DNA of 23,669 bases, taken from an uncultured Pleurocapsa sp. Its GTDB lineage: Bacteria; Cyanobacteriota; Cyanobacteriia; Cyanobacteriales; Xenococcaceae. This document shows positions 9,147-17,289 of this stretch, piece after piece. The notes below the pieces were generated by a model, which worked only from the letters and a program-made list of their open reading frames with translations, had not been told where the DNA came from and ran no database searches. Made by a program: the position numbers and the translations under genes. The stretch lies in NCBI GenBank assembly GCA_937884735.1, contig CAKZYI010000810.1, forward strand, positions 1-23,669, given 5' to 3'. Each line of letters starts with the position of its first letter. The stretch's first letter is position 1.

Positions 9147-9194
9147 GTGTGATGGCAATCATCAATAATTGGGTAAATTATTTTAAATAAAAAA

Positions 9195-9367
9195 GACGTT
9201 GGCAAAGAACAAAACAATCTTCAAATAAATTATTTTCATCAAGCTGATGGTTAATTGCTGATGGTCAATTGCCGATGGCTAATTACCGATAGTCAATTGC
9301 CGATAGTCAATTATCGATAGCTTTGAAAGATATTTTAAGGAGTTTTATTTTGTTTATTGCCAACGCC
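9195..9367. repeat. Imperfect inverted repeat enclosing tandem repeats
   Basis: gacgttggcaaagaac (9195-9210) and the complement of 9352-9367 agree at 13 of 16 bases, including an unbroken cgttggcaa. They bracket the 14-bp tandem array between chrA and the cysH operon. The arrangement resembles a small non-autonomous mobile element, but no target duplication was evident. Confidence 0.45.
9245..9320. repeat. 14-bp tandem repeat array
   Basis: Five full copies of a 14-base unit, consensus (c/t)gat(a/g)gtcaattgc, lie at 9245-9258, 9259-9272, 9273-9286, 9287-9300 and 9301-9314, with a partial sixth to 9320. Copies differ by one to a few bases. No start or coding role is apparent. Confidence 0.9.
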
Positions 9368-9375
9368 TAAAAGGA

Positions 9376-9395
9376 ATACCAAGATTTCTTGATAT
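9376..9395 (-). terminator. Probable terminator of the cysH operon
   Basis: The minus-strand hairpin atatcaagaaatcttggtat lies about 10 bases after the stop of the thioredoxin-like gene and is followed by tcctttta. The stem is good, but the loop is tight and the T-run short. Confidence 0.4.
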
Positions 9396-9405
9396 TTATT
9401 GAATT

Positions 9406-9738
9406 TTAAATAAAATCCAAATCTGGATGTTGAGCCATAATTTCGGCAATCTCTTCTTTTTCTGAAGTTTGAAAGTTGAGAACCTCTTTTAAAAAACGAG
9501 AATACTTCGTATATACTTGCGTTGACTCTTCTCGTTGCACAACAAAAAATGGTGCAGCCTTGACCTGATATTTTCTAGCCAACTCTAGCCCAGGACTATT
9601 AAATTCTCGCTCGTCAGCAAAAACAACATTGTTAATGCGATCGCTTAAATTAAGATCTTCCAACTTTAGTGAAACTTCTGCGGATTTACGACACAAATTG
9701 CCATCCGATCTAATTTTTTTCACCATGATGATGTTCAT
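9406..9738 (-). CDS. Thioredoxin/glutaredoxin-like protein with CxxS
   Basis: A 110-residue protein. Near the N-terminus it has DGNLCRKSAEV, where the thioredoxin-fold active site C-x-x-C would be C-x-x-S, and near residues 60-68 VKAAPFFVV, matching the conserved cis-proline loop and following strand. This suggests a monothiol thioredoxin-fold protein, but the family call is by motif only. The start may be ATG 9738 or ATG 9726. It lies 18 bases downstream of the APS reductase gene on the same strand, so it is almost certainly co-transcribed. It could donate electrons to the reductase or handle a sulfur intermediate; that is inference from position. A plain arsenate-reductase-like protein is an alternative. 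Confidence 0.6.
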   Translation of the reverse strand: MNIIMVKKIRSDGNLCRKSAEVSLKLEDLNLSDRINNVVFADEREFNSPGLELARKYQVKAAPFFVVQREESTQVYTKYSRFLKEVLNFQTSEKEEIAEIMAQHPDLDFI

Positions 9739-9756
9739 TCTTCTTATCCCTATCTA

Positions 9757-10503
9757 TTAATTTTTAATATTATCTTTGTGGAAACCGCACTCTTTTTCGG
9801 CAGCATTTTCCCACCACCAACGACCTTCTCTTTCGTGCTGATTGGGTAAGACTGCTTTTGTACAAGGCTCGCAACCAATACTTACAAAGCCTTTCTCGTG
9901 CAACTGATTGTATGGCACATCAAAGTAGCGAATATATTTCCATACTTGCTCTGATGTCCAATTGGCTAGAGGATTGAATTTAACTATTTTGTGTTCTTCT
10001 GTGGAAAAAGCATTATCTAGTTGAATTACAGGAATATTCGAGCGTGTATCAGGGCTTTGATCTTTGCGTTGACCCGTCACCCAAGCATCTACTGTACCCA
10101 ATTTGCGACGTAATGGTACTACTTTGCGAATTCCACAGCATTCCTTATGATTGTCCTCATAAAAGCTAAACAGCCCTTTTTCTTTGACTAGTTTTTCTAC
10201 CTGTTTTGCATCGGGGAAAAGAATTTCTAGTTCAATATCATAACGCTGTCTGACTTTTTCAAAAAGTCGGTATGTTTCCGAGTGTAGACGACCAGTATCA
10301 ATAGAAAAAACTTGGAAGTTTTTAGTTATCTTAGAAGCCATGTCAATCAAGACAACATCTTCTGCGCCACTAAAAGAAATTGCAATATTATCAAACTTTT
10401 CCAGGGCAAATTCTAAAATCTGCCTAGGACTTTTCGCTGCATATTCAGACTGAATTTGATTGAAGTTTAGCGGTGGTTTAGTAACAGTGGTTACGTGATT
10501 CAT
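9757..10503 (-). CDS. cysH: APS reductase, iron-sulfur type (phosphoadenylyl-sulfate reductase family)
   Basis: Assimilatory reductase that turns activated sulfate into sulfite. The N-terminal PP-loop-like motif is SFSGAEDVVLIDMA (about 43-56). KECCGIRKVVPL (cysteines 122-123) and SIGCEPCT (cysteines 211 and 214) form the four-cysteine set that binds a [4Fe-4S] cluster in APS-type enzymes; PAPS-type CysH lacks it. The C-terminal KECGFH (Cys239) is the catalytic thiol that carries the sulfite. APS rather than PAPS is therefore the likely substrate, inferred from these cysteines. Length 248 is normal for a reductase without the C-terminal glutaredoxin domain of plants. ATG 10503 has a good Shine-Dalgarno, aaggag, 10 bases upstream. 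The thioredoxin-like gene follows at once and may be its redox partner. Confidence 0.95.
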   Translation of the reverse strand: MNHVTTVTKPPLNFNQIQSEYAAKSPRQILEFALEKFDNIAISFSGAEDVVLIDMASKITKNFQVFSIDTGRLHSETYRLFEKVRQRYDIELEILFPDAKQVEKLVKEKGLFSFYEDNHKECCGIRKVVPLRRKLGTVDAWVTGQRKDQSPDTRSNIPVIQLDNAFSTEEHKIVKFNPLANWTSEQVWKYIRYFDVPYNQLHEKGFVSIGCEPCTKAVLPNQHEREGRWWWENAAEKECGFHKDNIKN

Positions 10504-10837
10504 GAATCGAGTTCTCCTTTTGTTCTTGGTGTGAGTTTGAGTTAATAAAAGAGTAGAGCTAATCGATTGAGAACAATTAGAATATGAGTTTTATAGAGAA
10601 AAGCCTATGTTTGACTTACAAGTTAATCGACCAATAAAATAATTGCGACCGACATGCCAAGCTTAAAACTCAAAGCTTTTAACAGCCAATTTTTCCTAAA
10701 GTACGACTATTTTAGTCATAAATAATTCGTACCTTAGATCAACTTAGATCAACTTACCTAAGTCCTTTACTGCAACTATCAATAGTAAGATAATCGATCT
10801 GATTCTAGACAAGTTAAGATTGAAGAAGTTGAAATTT
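10504..10837. other. Intergenic region upstream of cysH
   Basis: A 334-base AT-rich gap between cysH and the sulfotransferase, both on the minus strand. It must hold the cysH promoter and the sulfotransferase 3' end. The only clear structures are the cysH Shine-Dalgarno (10514-10519), a 10-bp direct repeat, and two aagctt palindromes near 10660-10680. No gene is seen. Confidence 0.4.
10733..10756. repeat. 10-bp direct repeat upstream of cysH
   Basis: cttagatcaa occurs twice in tandem (10733-10742, 10743-10752) and is followed by ctta. It could be a pair of regulator half-sites for the sulfur genes, but it lies about 230 bases from the cysH start. Confidence 0.5.
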
Positions 10838-11941
10838 TTATGCCACTTTATGAGCTCGCTTGGCAGTGCTTTCAAATTTATTTAGAGTTTCTATCTGCTG
10901 CTCTAAAAGCCTGTTTTTGAGCATTTCTAAATAATCTCCACGGAATTTTCTTAGCTGATAATCGCGGGGATCTTTTTGTTTCAAGCTATCCCAAGCTTCT
11001 TGCTTTTTAGGCGCACTATATTTTTGAGCCAGAGCGATCGCTTCTTGAGAGATGTTTGCTGCCCCAGGAGTCATTTTTTCATAACCATAATAGTCCATAT
11101 ATTCTCCTGCAACGGTTTCAATTATTTCAATTTCTTCCATGGTCATTGTCTGCTTAAACTTGTCGATATAAGCAGGAATTGGAGCAGAACTATTGGTTTC
11201 CCACAGTGCTGATAAAATTGCAATATTGTTGGCTTCTTTGGAACTAGAAACGTCCATCATCGAGTCTAAAAACTCGATCCCAAAGAATTGACATATCTTG
11301 TAAAGTACTGTTTCTTGATTGGTTAGAAAGTCTTCATATCTAATAGTCAAAACTCTCTCTGGATGCTTTTCAATCAATGCTTTAGCGCGATCGTGAGCTT
11401 TTACCCAAGACATTGCATTCAGCAGTGGATGATAATCATGAATGATTGCCCGATTAATGCTGTTTACCTGAGCGCGGGGATCGCGGACTACATTCAAAAA
11501 CAAAATATCATCGAATAAATCAATTAATTCTGTCGCATAATAGACATTATCCAAAGATTTGTCCATGACAATTCTTGCCTGATGTTTTTGTCCTGCTTGG
11601 AACAACATTTCCCAAGCAACACTATGAGGGCTACGGGGTTTGTCCTTAATAGCTTCAAAGATTTTCACAGGATCTAAGGCTACGTCGTTCCATTTAACCA
11701 TGGTTGCATTCTGCAAACCGATCAAATCAACAACTAGCTGAAAATAAGACCAGTCATTGTTTAGATCCCCGTATAATTTTACCAATGGCATAAAATCTAC
11801 AATATGCAATGGGTAAGGGGAATAAAAATCAGGAGATAGGTTTAATCTCAAACGTAGAGCGTGACTTCCACAGCGTCTGATTGGAGTCATTAACACTGGT
11901 CTTGGTCTAGAAACTTGAGATTTAATACTTTGGTTAGTCAT
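10838..11941 (-). CDS. PAPS-dependent sulfotransferase family protein
   Basis: A 367-residue protein with the sulfotransferase fold signatures. The 5'-phosphosulfate loop is TPIRRCGSHALRLRL (from residue 19), with the Arg/Ser/His pattern of bacterial Sulfotransfer_3-like proteins. The 3'-phosphate motif is FLNVVRDPRAQVNSI, with Arg153 and Ser161 positioned to contact the adenosine 3'-phosphate. RYEDFL follows near residue 201, as in many family members. It would transfer sulfate from PAPS to a sugar, lipid or peptide; the acceptor cannot be told from sequence. The C-terminal 60 residues are charged and helical (KFRGDYLEMLKNRLLEQQIETL). It is on the same strand as cysH, upstream by 334 bases, so it is probably a separate transcript. 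The start codon ATG 11941 lacks a Shine-Dalgarno. Confidence 0.85.
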   Translation of the reverse strand: MTNQSIKSQVSRPRPVLMTPIRRCGSHALRLRLNLSPDFYSPYPLHIVDFMPLVKLYGDLNNDWSYFQLVVDLIGLQNATMVKWNDVALDPVKIFEAIKDKPRSPHSVAWEMLFQAGQKHQARIVMDKSLDNVYYATELIDLFDDILFLNVVRDPRAQVNSINRAIIHDYHPLLNAMSWVKAHDRAKALIEKHPERVLTIRYEDFLTNQETVLYKICQFFGIEFLDSMMDVSSSKEANNIAILSALWETNSSAPIPAYIDKFKQTMTMEEIEIIETVAGEYMDYYGYEKMTPGAANISQEAIALAQKYSAPKKQEAWDSLKQKDPRDYQLRKFRGDYLEMLKNRLLEQQIETLNKFESTAKRAHKVA

Positions 11942-12103
11942 AATGAGAAAAACCCGTTGTGTTTACCTAGATTGAGAACTCGAAAAATTGGCAAGAATTA
12001 GGCTTTGGTGATGTTCCTTCAACGATTTTATGAACAAAGGCTTATGGGAACGTATTTTTTACAATCTCTAACGCATGTATTTATGTTTAAGATAATGACG
12101 TTC

Positions 12104-12125
12104 ATCTAAGTATTATTACTTAGAT
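12104..12125. other. Perfect 9-bp hairpin
   Basis: atctaagta and tacttagat flank a ttat loop. No T-run follows, so it is more likely an operator or a leader hairpin than a terminator. Confidence 0.5.
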
Positions 12126-12276
12126 AAATTAGATTGAGATGTTAAGAGATTTGGTGAAGAAGCTGATGAAACTGTTGATTCTTTCAAAAGCGCAATACCA
12201 TATTGCCTTCTTAAATTGAGTGTCCCTTCTTAATACAATTTTTACAAGTTATTTTAAGGAAGTTAAGCAGGAAGAT

Positions 12277-12360
12277 ATGCCAAAATGTAAGCTAGTTAAC
12301 TTGCTCAACGTGAGTCAAACAACTGGTAAATCAAAGCCTGAGAACTTTTTGCCTTATTAG
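12277..12360 (+). CDS. Possible 27-residue peptide
   Basis: ATG at 12277 is preceded by gcaggaagat, a good Shine-Dalgarno at normal spacing. The ORF encodes MPKCKLVNLLNVSQTTG... ending FLPY before TAG at 12358-12360. It lies about 190 bases upstream of the STAND gene on the same strand. The ribosome site is its only support; it is too short for composition to say more. It could be a leader peptide or chance. Confidence 0.25.
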   Translation: MPKCKLVNLLNVSQTTGKSKPENFLPY

Positions 12361-12554
12361 AAAAATGCCGACCTTTCAAAATTTAGATTAGCTAGATACA
12401 GACTGGGTAAATATTTATACCTACGATTGAAAAATCATTGATATTTTTGCGCACCTTTGTATTTCCATTTGAGCGATTATTCCGTTGAGTCAGACCCCTT
12501 CAAATGCAAATTCTTTCTACTTAAACTAATAATCGGTGATAGGTACAGTTAATT

Positions 12555-15500
12555 ATGAGTAGCCTCAAACAAAAGAGAAATCGCGGCGTAGTTCTCACAA
12601 AAAAAGGGTTAGAGCAATTGCAAACAGCCAGGTCTACTTGGGAATACCAAGAAAACTATGGCGAAAGATCTACCTATGAGAAAATTAGCGAACTAACAAA
12701 TTTAGATATTAATACCATTAAGAAAATATTAAGCGGTCGCGGTAAAGTTGACAAGCGATCGCTAGAAAAATTCTATTTGGCTTTTAGATTAAAACTAAAT
12801 GAGGAATGCTACACCAAATTCAACCCTAAAATTAGGGAAGACTGGGGAGAAGCGGTATCAATTGATGACTTTTTTGGACGGACTACTGAGTTAGAAACCC
12901 TAACTAGCTGGATTGTGACAGAAAATTGTCGGCTAATCACCATACAAGGCATGGGAGGGATTGGCAAAACAACCCTATCGATTAAGTTTGCCAACCAAAT
13001 TAAAGGACAATTCGACTGCATTATCTGGAAATCCCTACGTGATGCACCCCCCGCAACAGATATTGTTGCTGAGTTAATTGAATTTTTGTCGGGGGATAAA
13101 GAAACAGAAGAAAGCCAACCCAAAAGAATGGGGGAAAGAATCACCAAGTTAATCGATTCTTTACGATCGCAACGTTGTCTGGTATTGATAGATAATGCCG
13201 AATCACTCTTGGATAGTACCAATCGAGCGGGAAAATATCGCTCAGGATACGAAGAATATGGGGAATTTTTTACTAGAGTAGGAGCAAGCAGTCACAACAG
13301 TTGCTTGATTTTGACAACAAGAGAAAAACCCAAAGAAATAGCGGCACTAGAAGGGCATAGGCTTCCTGTGCGATCCCTTAAATTAGGAGGTTTGACAGAA
13401 GGCTATCAGGAGATTTTCAAACTTAAAGGTCTAAATGCAACCGAATCTAAATTAACCGCCTTATGCGATCGCTTTGGCGGAAATCCCCTGGCATTAAAAG
13501 TAGTAGCTACGACTATTCAAGATCTGTTTGAAGGGGACGTAGACGAGTTTTTACAGCAAGAAAAAGCCGTATTTGGCGATATTCGAGATATTTTAGATCG
13601 GCAGTTTCAGCGACTATCTAATCTCGAAGAGGAAATAATGTATTGGCTGGCGATCGCTCGCGAACCGATATCATTAAAAGAATTACAGGCAGATTTTGTC
13701 TCTCGCCTATCATCAATCAAATTACTAGAAGCCCTAGAGTCTTTATCAAGACGCTCTTTAATCGAAAGAAACGCTGCTTCTTTTACCCAACAGCCCGTAG
13801 TAATGGAGTATGTAACTGACCGTTTTACAGAAAGCACCTGCGAAGAAATTGTTCATCAAAACCTTAAGCTACTCCAAAACCATGCCTTAATCAAAGCCAC
13901 TACCAAAGACTATATTAAAGAAAATCAGCATCGGCTTATTCTCCAGCCCGTAATCGATGAGCTTTTAAATGTCTTTAATAGTAAACAAGATATAGAACAA
14001 CATCTAAATCAAATTCTCTCAAGTCTCAAGGAAATATCTTCTCCCCCCAAAGGATATACCGCAGGAAATATTCTTAATCTGCTGATTAAAATGGAAACCG
14101 ACTTAACAGGGCTAGATTTTTCTAACCTCTGTGTGTGGCAAGCCGATTTACGCCAGGCGCAACTACACAATGTCAATTTCCAAAACTCCGACTTATCTAA
14201 ATCAGTTTTCGCTGAAAACTTTGGCGGTATATGGTCGGTAGCCTTTAGCCCCGATGGAAAATACTTAGCTGCGGGAGACACCAAAGGCGATATCATTCTG
14301 CGTCGCGTAGCCGATGGACAACCAATCATGCGCTTCCAGGGACACACTGCTTGGGTAGTTTCCTTAGATTTTAGTCCCGATGGCAAAACATTAGCTAGCA
14401 GCAGTTGCGACTGCACAGCAAAACTCTGGGATGTTAATTCTGGTCAATGCCTCCATAGTTTAGATGACCATGACCACGAAGTTTGGTCAGTCGCTTTTAG
14501 TCCTGATGGTAAAACTTTAGCTACTGGTTGTGATGATCACAAAGCCAGATTGTGGGATGTTGCTACAGGAAAGTGTATTAAGGTTTTTTACGGTCATACA
14601 AATGAGATTCATTCGGTAGTATTTACCCTGTGCGGAAAGAATTTAGCTAGCAGTAGTAGAGATAAAACAATTCGATTGTGGAATATTCAATCAGAAGAAT
14701 GTCTCAAGGTTTTACAAGGTCATGAAGATGGAGTGCGTTCAATTAGCATTAGTCCTGATGGTGAAGTTCTTGCTAGTGGTAGTAAAGATAAAACAATTCG
14801 ATTGTGGAATATTCAATCGGGAGAATGTCTCAAGGTTTTACAAGGTCATTCTAATGTTGTGTTGTGTATAACATTTTCTTCTAAAGGTGATTTTATCGCT
14901 AGTAGTAGTATCGGTCAAAAAGTCAGATTGTGGAATATTCAATCGGGAGAATGTCTCAAGGTTTTACAAGGTCATTCTAATGTTACAAATTCAGTTGCCT
15001 TCAATCCTCAAGGCAATATTTTAGCCAGTGGTAGCTACGACCAATCAGTCAAGCTTTGGAATATAAATACATATCAATGTTTCAAAACGTGGCAAGGATA
15101 TAGCAATCAGGCTCTTTCAGTTATTTTTAGTCTTGATAGTAAAACTCTTGTTAGTGGCGGTCACGATCAACAAATAAAACTGTGGGATATTGAAACTGAG
15201 AAAGTAATAAAAGCTTTACATAAACATACTAATTGGGTTTTTTCCGTTGCTTTTAATCCTAAACATAATTTTTTAGCTAGTGGTAGCGCAGACAAAGCTA
15301 TAAGATTGTGGAATATCAATACTGGAAAATCAATCAAAACCTTTTTTGGACATGAAGGAGTCGTAAGATCGATTGCTTTCAATGCAAATGGTCAAATCTT
15401 AGCAAGCGCGGGAGACGATAGAGCTATTAGGCTATGGGATACAAACACAGCTAAAACTTCAAAAATTTTGCAGGGACATCAAGCAGAGATTTGGTCAGTT

Positions 15501-16091
15501 GTTTTTAGTAATGATGGAAAAATATTAGCAAGTGCTTCCTTCGATAGCACAGTAAAACTATGGAATGTCGAAACAGGTGAGTGTATCAAGACTTTGGATA
15601 AACATGAAAGTTGGGTTTGGTCGATTGCTTTTAGTCCTGACAATAAATATTTAGTTAGCACTAGTGGAGATCGAACTTTACGATTCTGGGATGTAAATAC
15701 TTGGGAATGTCAAGAAGTTTTGCAAGAAGAAGTAGGACATTCTCAAATAATTTGCTTTAGTCAAGATGGTCAATTTTTTGCTAGCTCTAATGGAGAACAC
15801 AATATTAGATTGTGGAATGCTAGTACAAGAGAATGCTTCAAGGTTTTCCAAGGTCATACAGCTTTAATTAATTCCATTGCTTTTAGCCCCGATAGTTCTT
15901 CTTTAGTTAGTAGTAGTGAAGATGAAACGATTAAAATTTGGAACATACAAAGTGGTCAATGTACCAAAACTTTGAAAGCAAAAAATCCTTATGAAGAAAT
16001 GGATATTCAGGGAATTACTGGACTAAGTGAGCCTACTATCGAAACTTTAAAAATCTTGGGAGCTGTTAATACTGAATTTGATATTTGTTGA
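12555..16091 (+). CDS. HTH / NB-ARC STAND NTPase with 14 WD40 repeats
   Basis: A 1178-residue signalling protein. Residues 1-85 form a helix-turn-helix-like domain found at the N-terminus of cyanobacterial WD40 NTPases (RGVVLTKKGLEQLQ...INTIKKILSGRGKVDKRSLEKF). The NB-ARC ATPase follows: Walker A GMGGIGKTT at 132-140, Walker B CLVLIDN at 208-214, LILTTREKP as the sensor, and GGNPLAL (GLPL-like) near 308. A short pentapeptide-like linker (LTGLDFSNLCVWQADLRQAQ, about 515-545) leads into 14 WD40 repeats of about 42 residues from about residue 555, enough for two seven-bladed propellers. The C-terminus (NPYEEMDIQGITGLSEPTIETLKILG) is the tail common to this family. Repeats 4-6 are nearly identical. 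Such proteins act as ligand-triggered switches; defence, cell death or regulation are all possible, and the ligand is unknown. Confidence 0.93.
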   Translation: MSSLKQKRNRGVVLTKKGLEQLQTARSTWEYQENYGERSTYEKISELTNLDINTIKKILSGRGKVDKRSLEKFYLAFRLKLNEECYTKFNPKIREDWGEAVSIDDFFGRTTELETLTSWIVTENCRLITIQGMGGIGKTTLSIKFANQIKGQFDCIIWKSLRDAPPATDIVAELIEFLSGDKETEESQPKRMGERITKLIDSLRSQRCLVLIDNAESLLDSTNRAGKYRSGYEEYGEFFTRVGASSHNSCLILTTREKPKEIAALEGHRLPVRSLKLGGLTEGYQEIFKLKGLNATESKLTALCDRFGGNPLALKVVATTIQDLFEGDVDEFLQQEKAVFGDIRDILDRQFQRLSNLEEEIMYWLAIAREPISLKELQADFVSRLSSIKLLEALESLSRRSLIERNAASFTQQPVVMEYVTDRFTESTCEEIVHQNLKLLQNHALIKATTKDYIKENQHRLILQPVIDELLNVFNSKQDIEQHLNQILSSLKEISSPPKGYTAGNILNLLIKMETDLTGLDFSNLCVWQADLRQAQLHNVNFQNSDLSKSVFAENFGGIWSVAFSPDGKYLAAGDTKGDIILRRVADGQPIMRFQGHTAWVVSLDFSPDGKTLASSSCDCTAKLWDVNSGQCLHSLDDHDHEVWSVAFSPDGKTLATGCDDHKARLWDVATGKCIKVFYGHTNEIHSVVFTLCGKNLASSSRDKTIRLWNIQSEECLKVLQGHEDGVRSISISPDGEVLASGSKDKTIRLWNIQSGECLKVLQGHSNVVLCITFSSKGDFIASSSIGQKVRLWNIQSGECLKVLQGHSNVTNSVAFNPQGNILASGSYDQSVKLWNINTYQCFKTWQGYSNQALSVIFSLDSKTLVSGGHDQQIKLWDIETEKVIKALHKHTNWVFSVAFNPKHNFLASGSADKAIRLWNINTGKSIKTFFGHEGVVRSIAFNANGQILASAGDDRAIRLWDTNTAKTSKILQGHQAEIWSVVFSNDGKILASASFDSTVKLWNVETGECIKTLDKHESWVWSIAFSPDNKYLVSTSGDRTLRFWDVNTWECQEVLQEEVGHSQIICFSQDGQFFASSNGEHNIRLWNASTRECFKVFQGHTALINSIAFSPDSSSLVSSSEDETIKIWNIQSGQCTKTLKAKNPYEEMDIQGITGLSEPTIETLKILGAVNTEFDIC
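14661..14984 (+). repeat. Near-identical WD40 repeat units inside the STAND gene
   Basis: A 63-base block (gataaaacaattcgattgtg...) occurs at 14661-14723 and 14787-14849, and again with a changed start at about 14924-14975 (continuing to 14984 in copies 2 and 3). The spacing is 126 bases, exactly one WD40 repeat. The translated unit is RLWNIQS(G/E)ECLKVLQGH. The copies differ by very few bases, which points to recent duplication or gene conversion. Confidence 0.9.
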
Positions 16092-16220
16092 TTATTGTCA
16101 CTTATATATTTGATGTTACACACCAATCGATCTATGACAACTGATAAAAGGTTAAGGGTAAAGGTGTAAAAGGTTTATCTATTTCTATTTATTTTAAACA
16201 AATTAAATAAAGTTTAAAGT

Positions 16221-16250
16221 TTGATACCTATGGTAATTATTCTTTATGCT
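16221..16250 (+). promoter_or_regulatory. Candidate promoter of the first HDO module
   Basis: TTGATA at 16221-16226 and TATGCT at 16245-16250 give a sigma-70-like pair with an 18-base spacer, about 100 bases before the HDO gene. Support is by consensus only. Confidence 0.3.
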
Positions 16251-16292
16251 TTATGTGATGTAGATAACGCAAGCTTTTATGAAGATAGTGAT

Positions 16293-16307
16293 ACTGTTTT
16301 AAACAGT
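16293..16307. promoter_or_regulatory. Perfect inverted repeat before the HDO gene
   Basis: actgttt-t-aaacagt is a perfect 7-bp inverted repeat with a one-base centre, 40 bases upstream of the HDO start. The form suggests a dimeric regulator site. No identical copy was seen upstream of the second HDO gene. Confidence 0.4.
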
Positions 16308-16347
16308 TAAAATAATTTCACAATTTTAATAAGAGGCAAGATCACGA

Positions 16348-17175
16348 ATGGAAACGACTTCCTCAGCTCAAATTGAATGGGTTAATATTTCCCCTAACAA
16401 AGTAATAGTAGCGACTCCCGATGAAGTAAATCTTCATACACCTTATGGTAGTAGCGATCGCTTTTCAGAATCAATGACTGGTGTGGGTCATGTTTCAACA
16501 ACTCGAAATTTGTTGGATGGAGCAATCGCAGCAGCCAGCATAGCTATTTCTTCTGATGTTCATCCTCCTGAACTAACTCTTAATCGTTATCTGTGGCAGC
16601 TTGCGGGGGCATACCAAACTACTCATGCTACTCCACCAGGAATGAAACAGGCTAGTCAAAACTTTGCTATTGCTGCTCGTCATAATCTCAGTGATTGGGC
16701 ATTAGAGAAAGCCAAAGAAGAGGAAGGTCACGATCGCTTGGCATTGAATGATATTCAATCCCTTGGATACGATGCGAAAAGATTAGTCCAAAACGTAGTT
16801 CCTAGCGCAGCAAAGTCCTTAGTTGACTATTTTATTCGCAGTGTTAATGACTCCGATCCCATTGACTGTGTTGGCTACACTCATGCTTTAGAACGTTTGT
16901 CACTGGGAGCGAAAGAAGAACATATCCAAAAAGTTAAAAATCTGCTCCCATCTGGTGTTAATGCAACTCGCTGTATGAGAGTTCATAGCAGCGTGGGGGC
17001 TGATGCCAATCACGTAGACGAAAATGTTGAGATGATTGCAGGACTCACTTCTGCCGAACGTATTCGGGTAGTTCGTTCTTGTTACGAAACTGCACTACTA
17101 ATTTTCAGTCCTCCCCAAGAAGGATATTACTCGGAAGCAGAGCTAGAAAAAATGTTCCAGCCATTCAAACTGTAG
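16348..17175 (+). CDS. Heme-oxygenase-like (HDO-type) putative metalloenzyme 1
   Basis: A 275-residue, mostly helical protein. It resembles the heme-oxygenase-like diiron oxidase/oxygenase superfamily (the iron-containing redox enzyme group that includes CADD, UndA and SznF), by motif reading only. Candidate metal ligands are E-E-x-G-H-D (Glu124, Glu125, His128), ERLSLG (Glu183), and GADANHVDENVE (Asp219, His222), with RVHS His213 nearby; all are kept in the paralogue at 17730-18614. The Asp-x-x-His step matches the last HDO motif, but the preceding His lies six rather than four residues before the Asp, so ligands should be checked on a model. ATG 16348 has an agagg ribosome site. A 47-residue gene follows 114 bases downstream on the same strand, probably its substrate or partner. 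The reaction is unknown. Confidence 0.75.
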   Translation: METTSSAQIEWVNISPNKVIVATPDEVNLHTPYGSSDRFSESMTGVGHVSTTRNLLDGAIAAASIAISSDVHPPELTLNRYLWQLAGAYQTTHATPPGMKQASQNFAIAARHNLSDWALEKAKEEEGHDRLALNDIQSLGYDAKRLVQNVVPSAAKSLVDYFIRSVNDSDPIDCVGYTHALERLSLGAKEEHIQKVKNLLPSGVNATRCMRVHSSVGADANHVDENVEMIAGLTSAERIRVVRSCYETALLIFSPPQEGYYSEAELEKMFQPFKL

Positions 17176-17239
17176 GCGGAGAATTCATATTCTTTAAATG
17201 TTTGTCCCTTCAGATGATAAACCAGTTTTTATTTTCTCA

Positions 17240-17256
17240 AGGGATAAACATCCCCT
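17240..17256 (+). other. Small hairpin between HDO 1 and peptide A
   Basis: agggat-aaac-atccccT forms a six-pair hairpin with one extra C, 35-50 bases before the peptide A start. There is no T-run, so it may protect or process the peptide mRNA rather than end transcription. Confidence 0.35.
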
Positions 17257-17289
17257 AACTATTATTCAAATCTAAGAAAGGAGCAAGCA

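Larger units (their letters stand above)
11942..12554. other. Divergent intergenic region
   Basis: This 613-base region separates the minus-strand sulfotransferase from the plus-strand STAND gene, so it must hold promoters for both. It contains a strong hairpin (12104-12125) and a 27-codon ORF with a good ribosome site (12277-12360). No tRNA or other RNA gene was recognised. Confidence 0.4.

Noticed and set aside
10653..10684. Two aagctt palindromes near the sulfotransferase 3' end as a terminator
   Set aside because: The stem would be only six bases with no T-run on either strand.
12809..13222. 137-residue minus-strand ORF inside the STAND gene
   Set aside because: It is a shadow of the NB-ARC coding frame with no ribosome site or domain.
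16092..16347. Functional link between the STAND NTPase and the HDO-peptide modules
   Set aside because: They are separated by 256 bases with a candidate promoter between them. Adjacency alone does not support a joint system.
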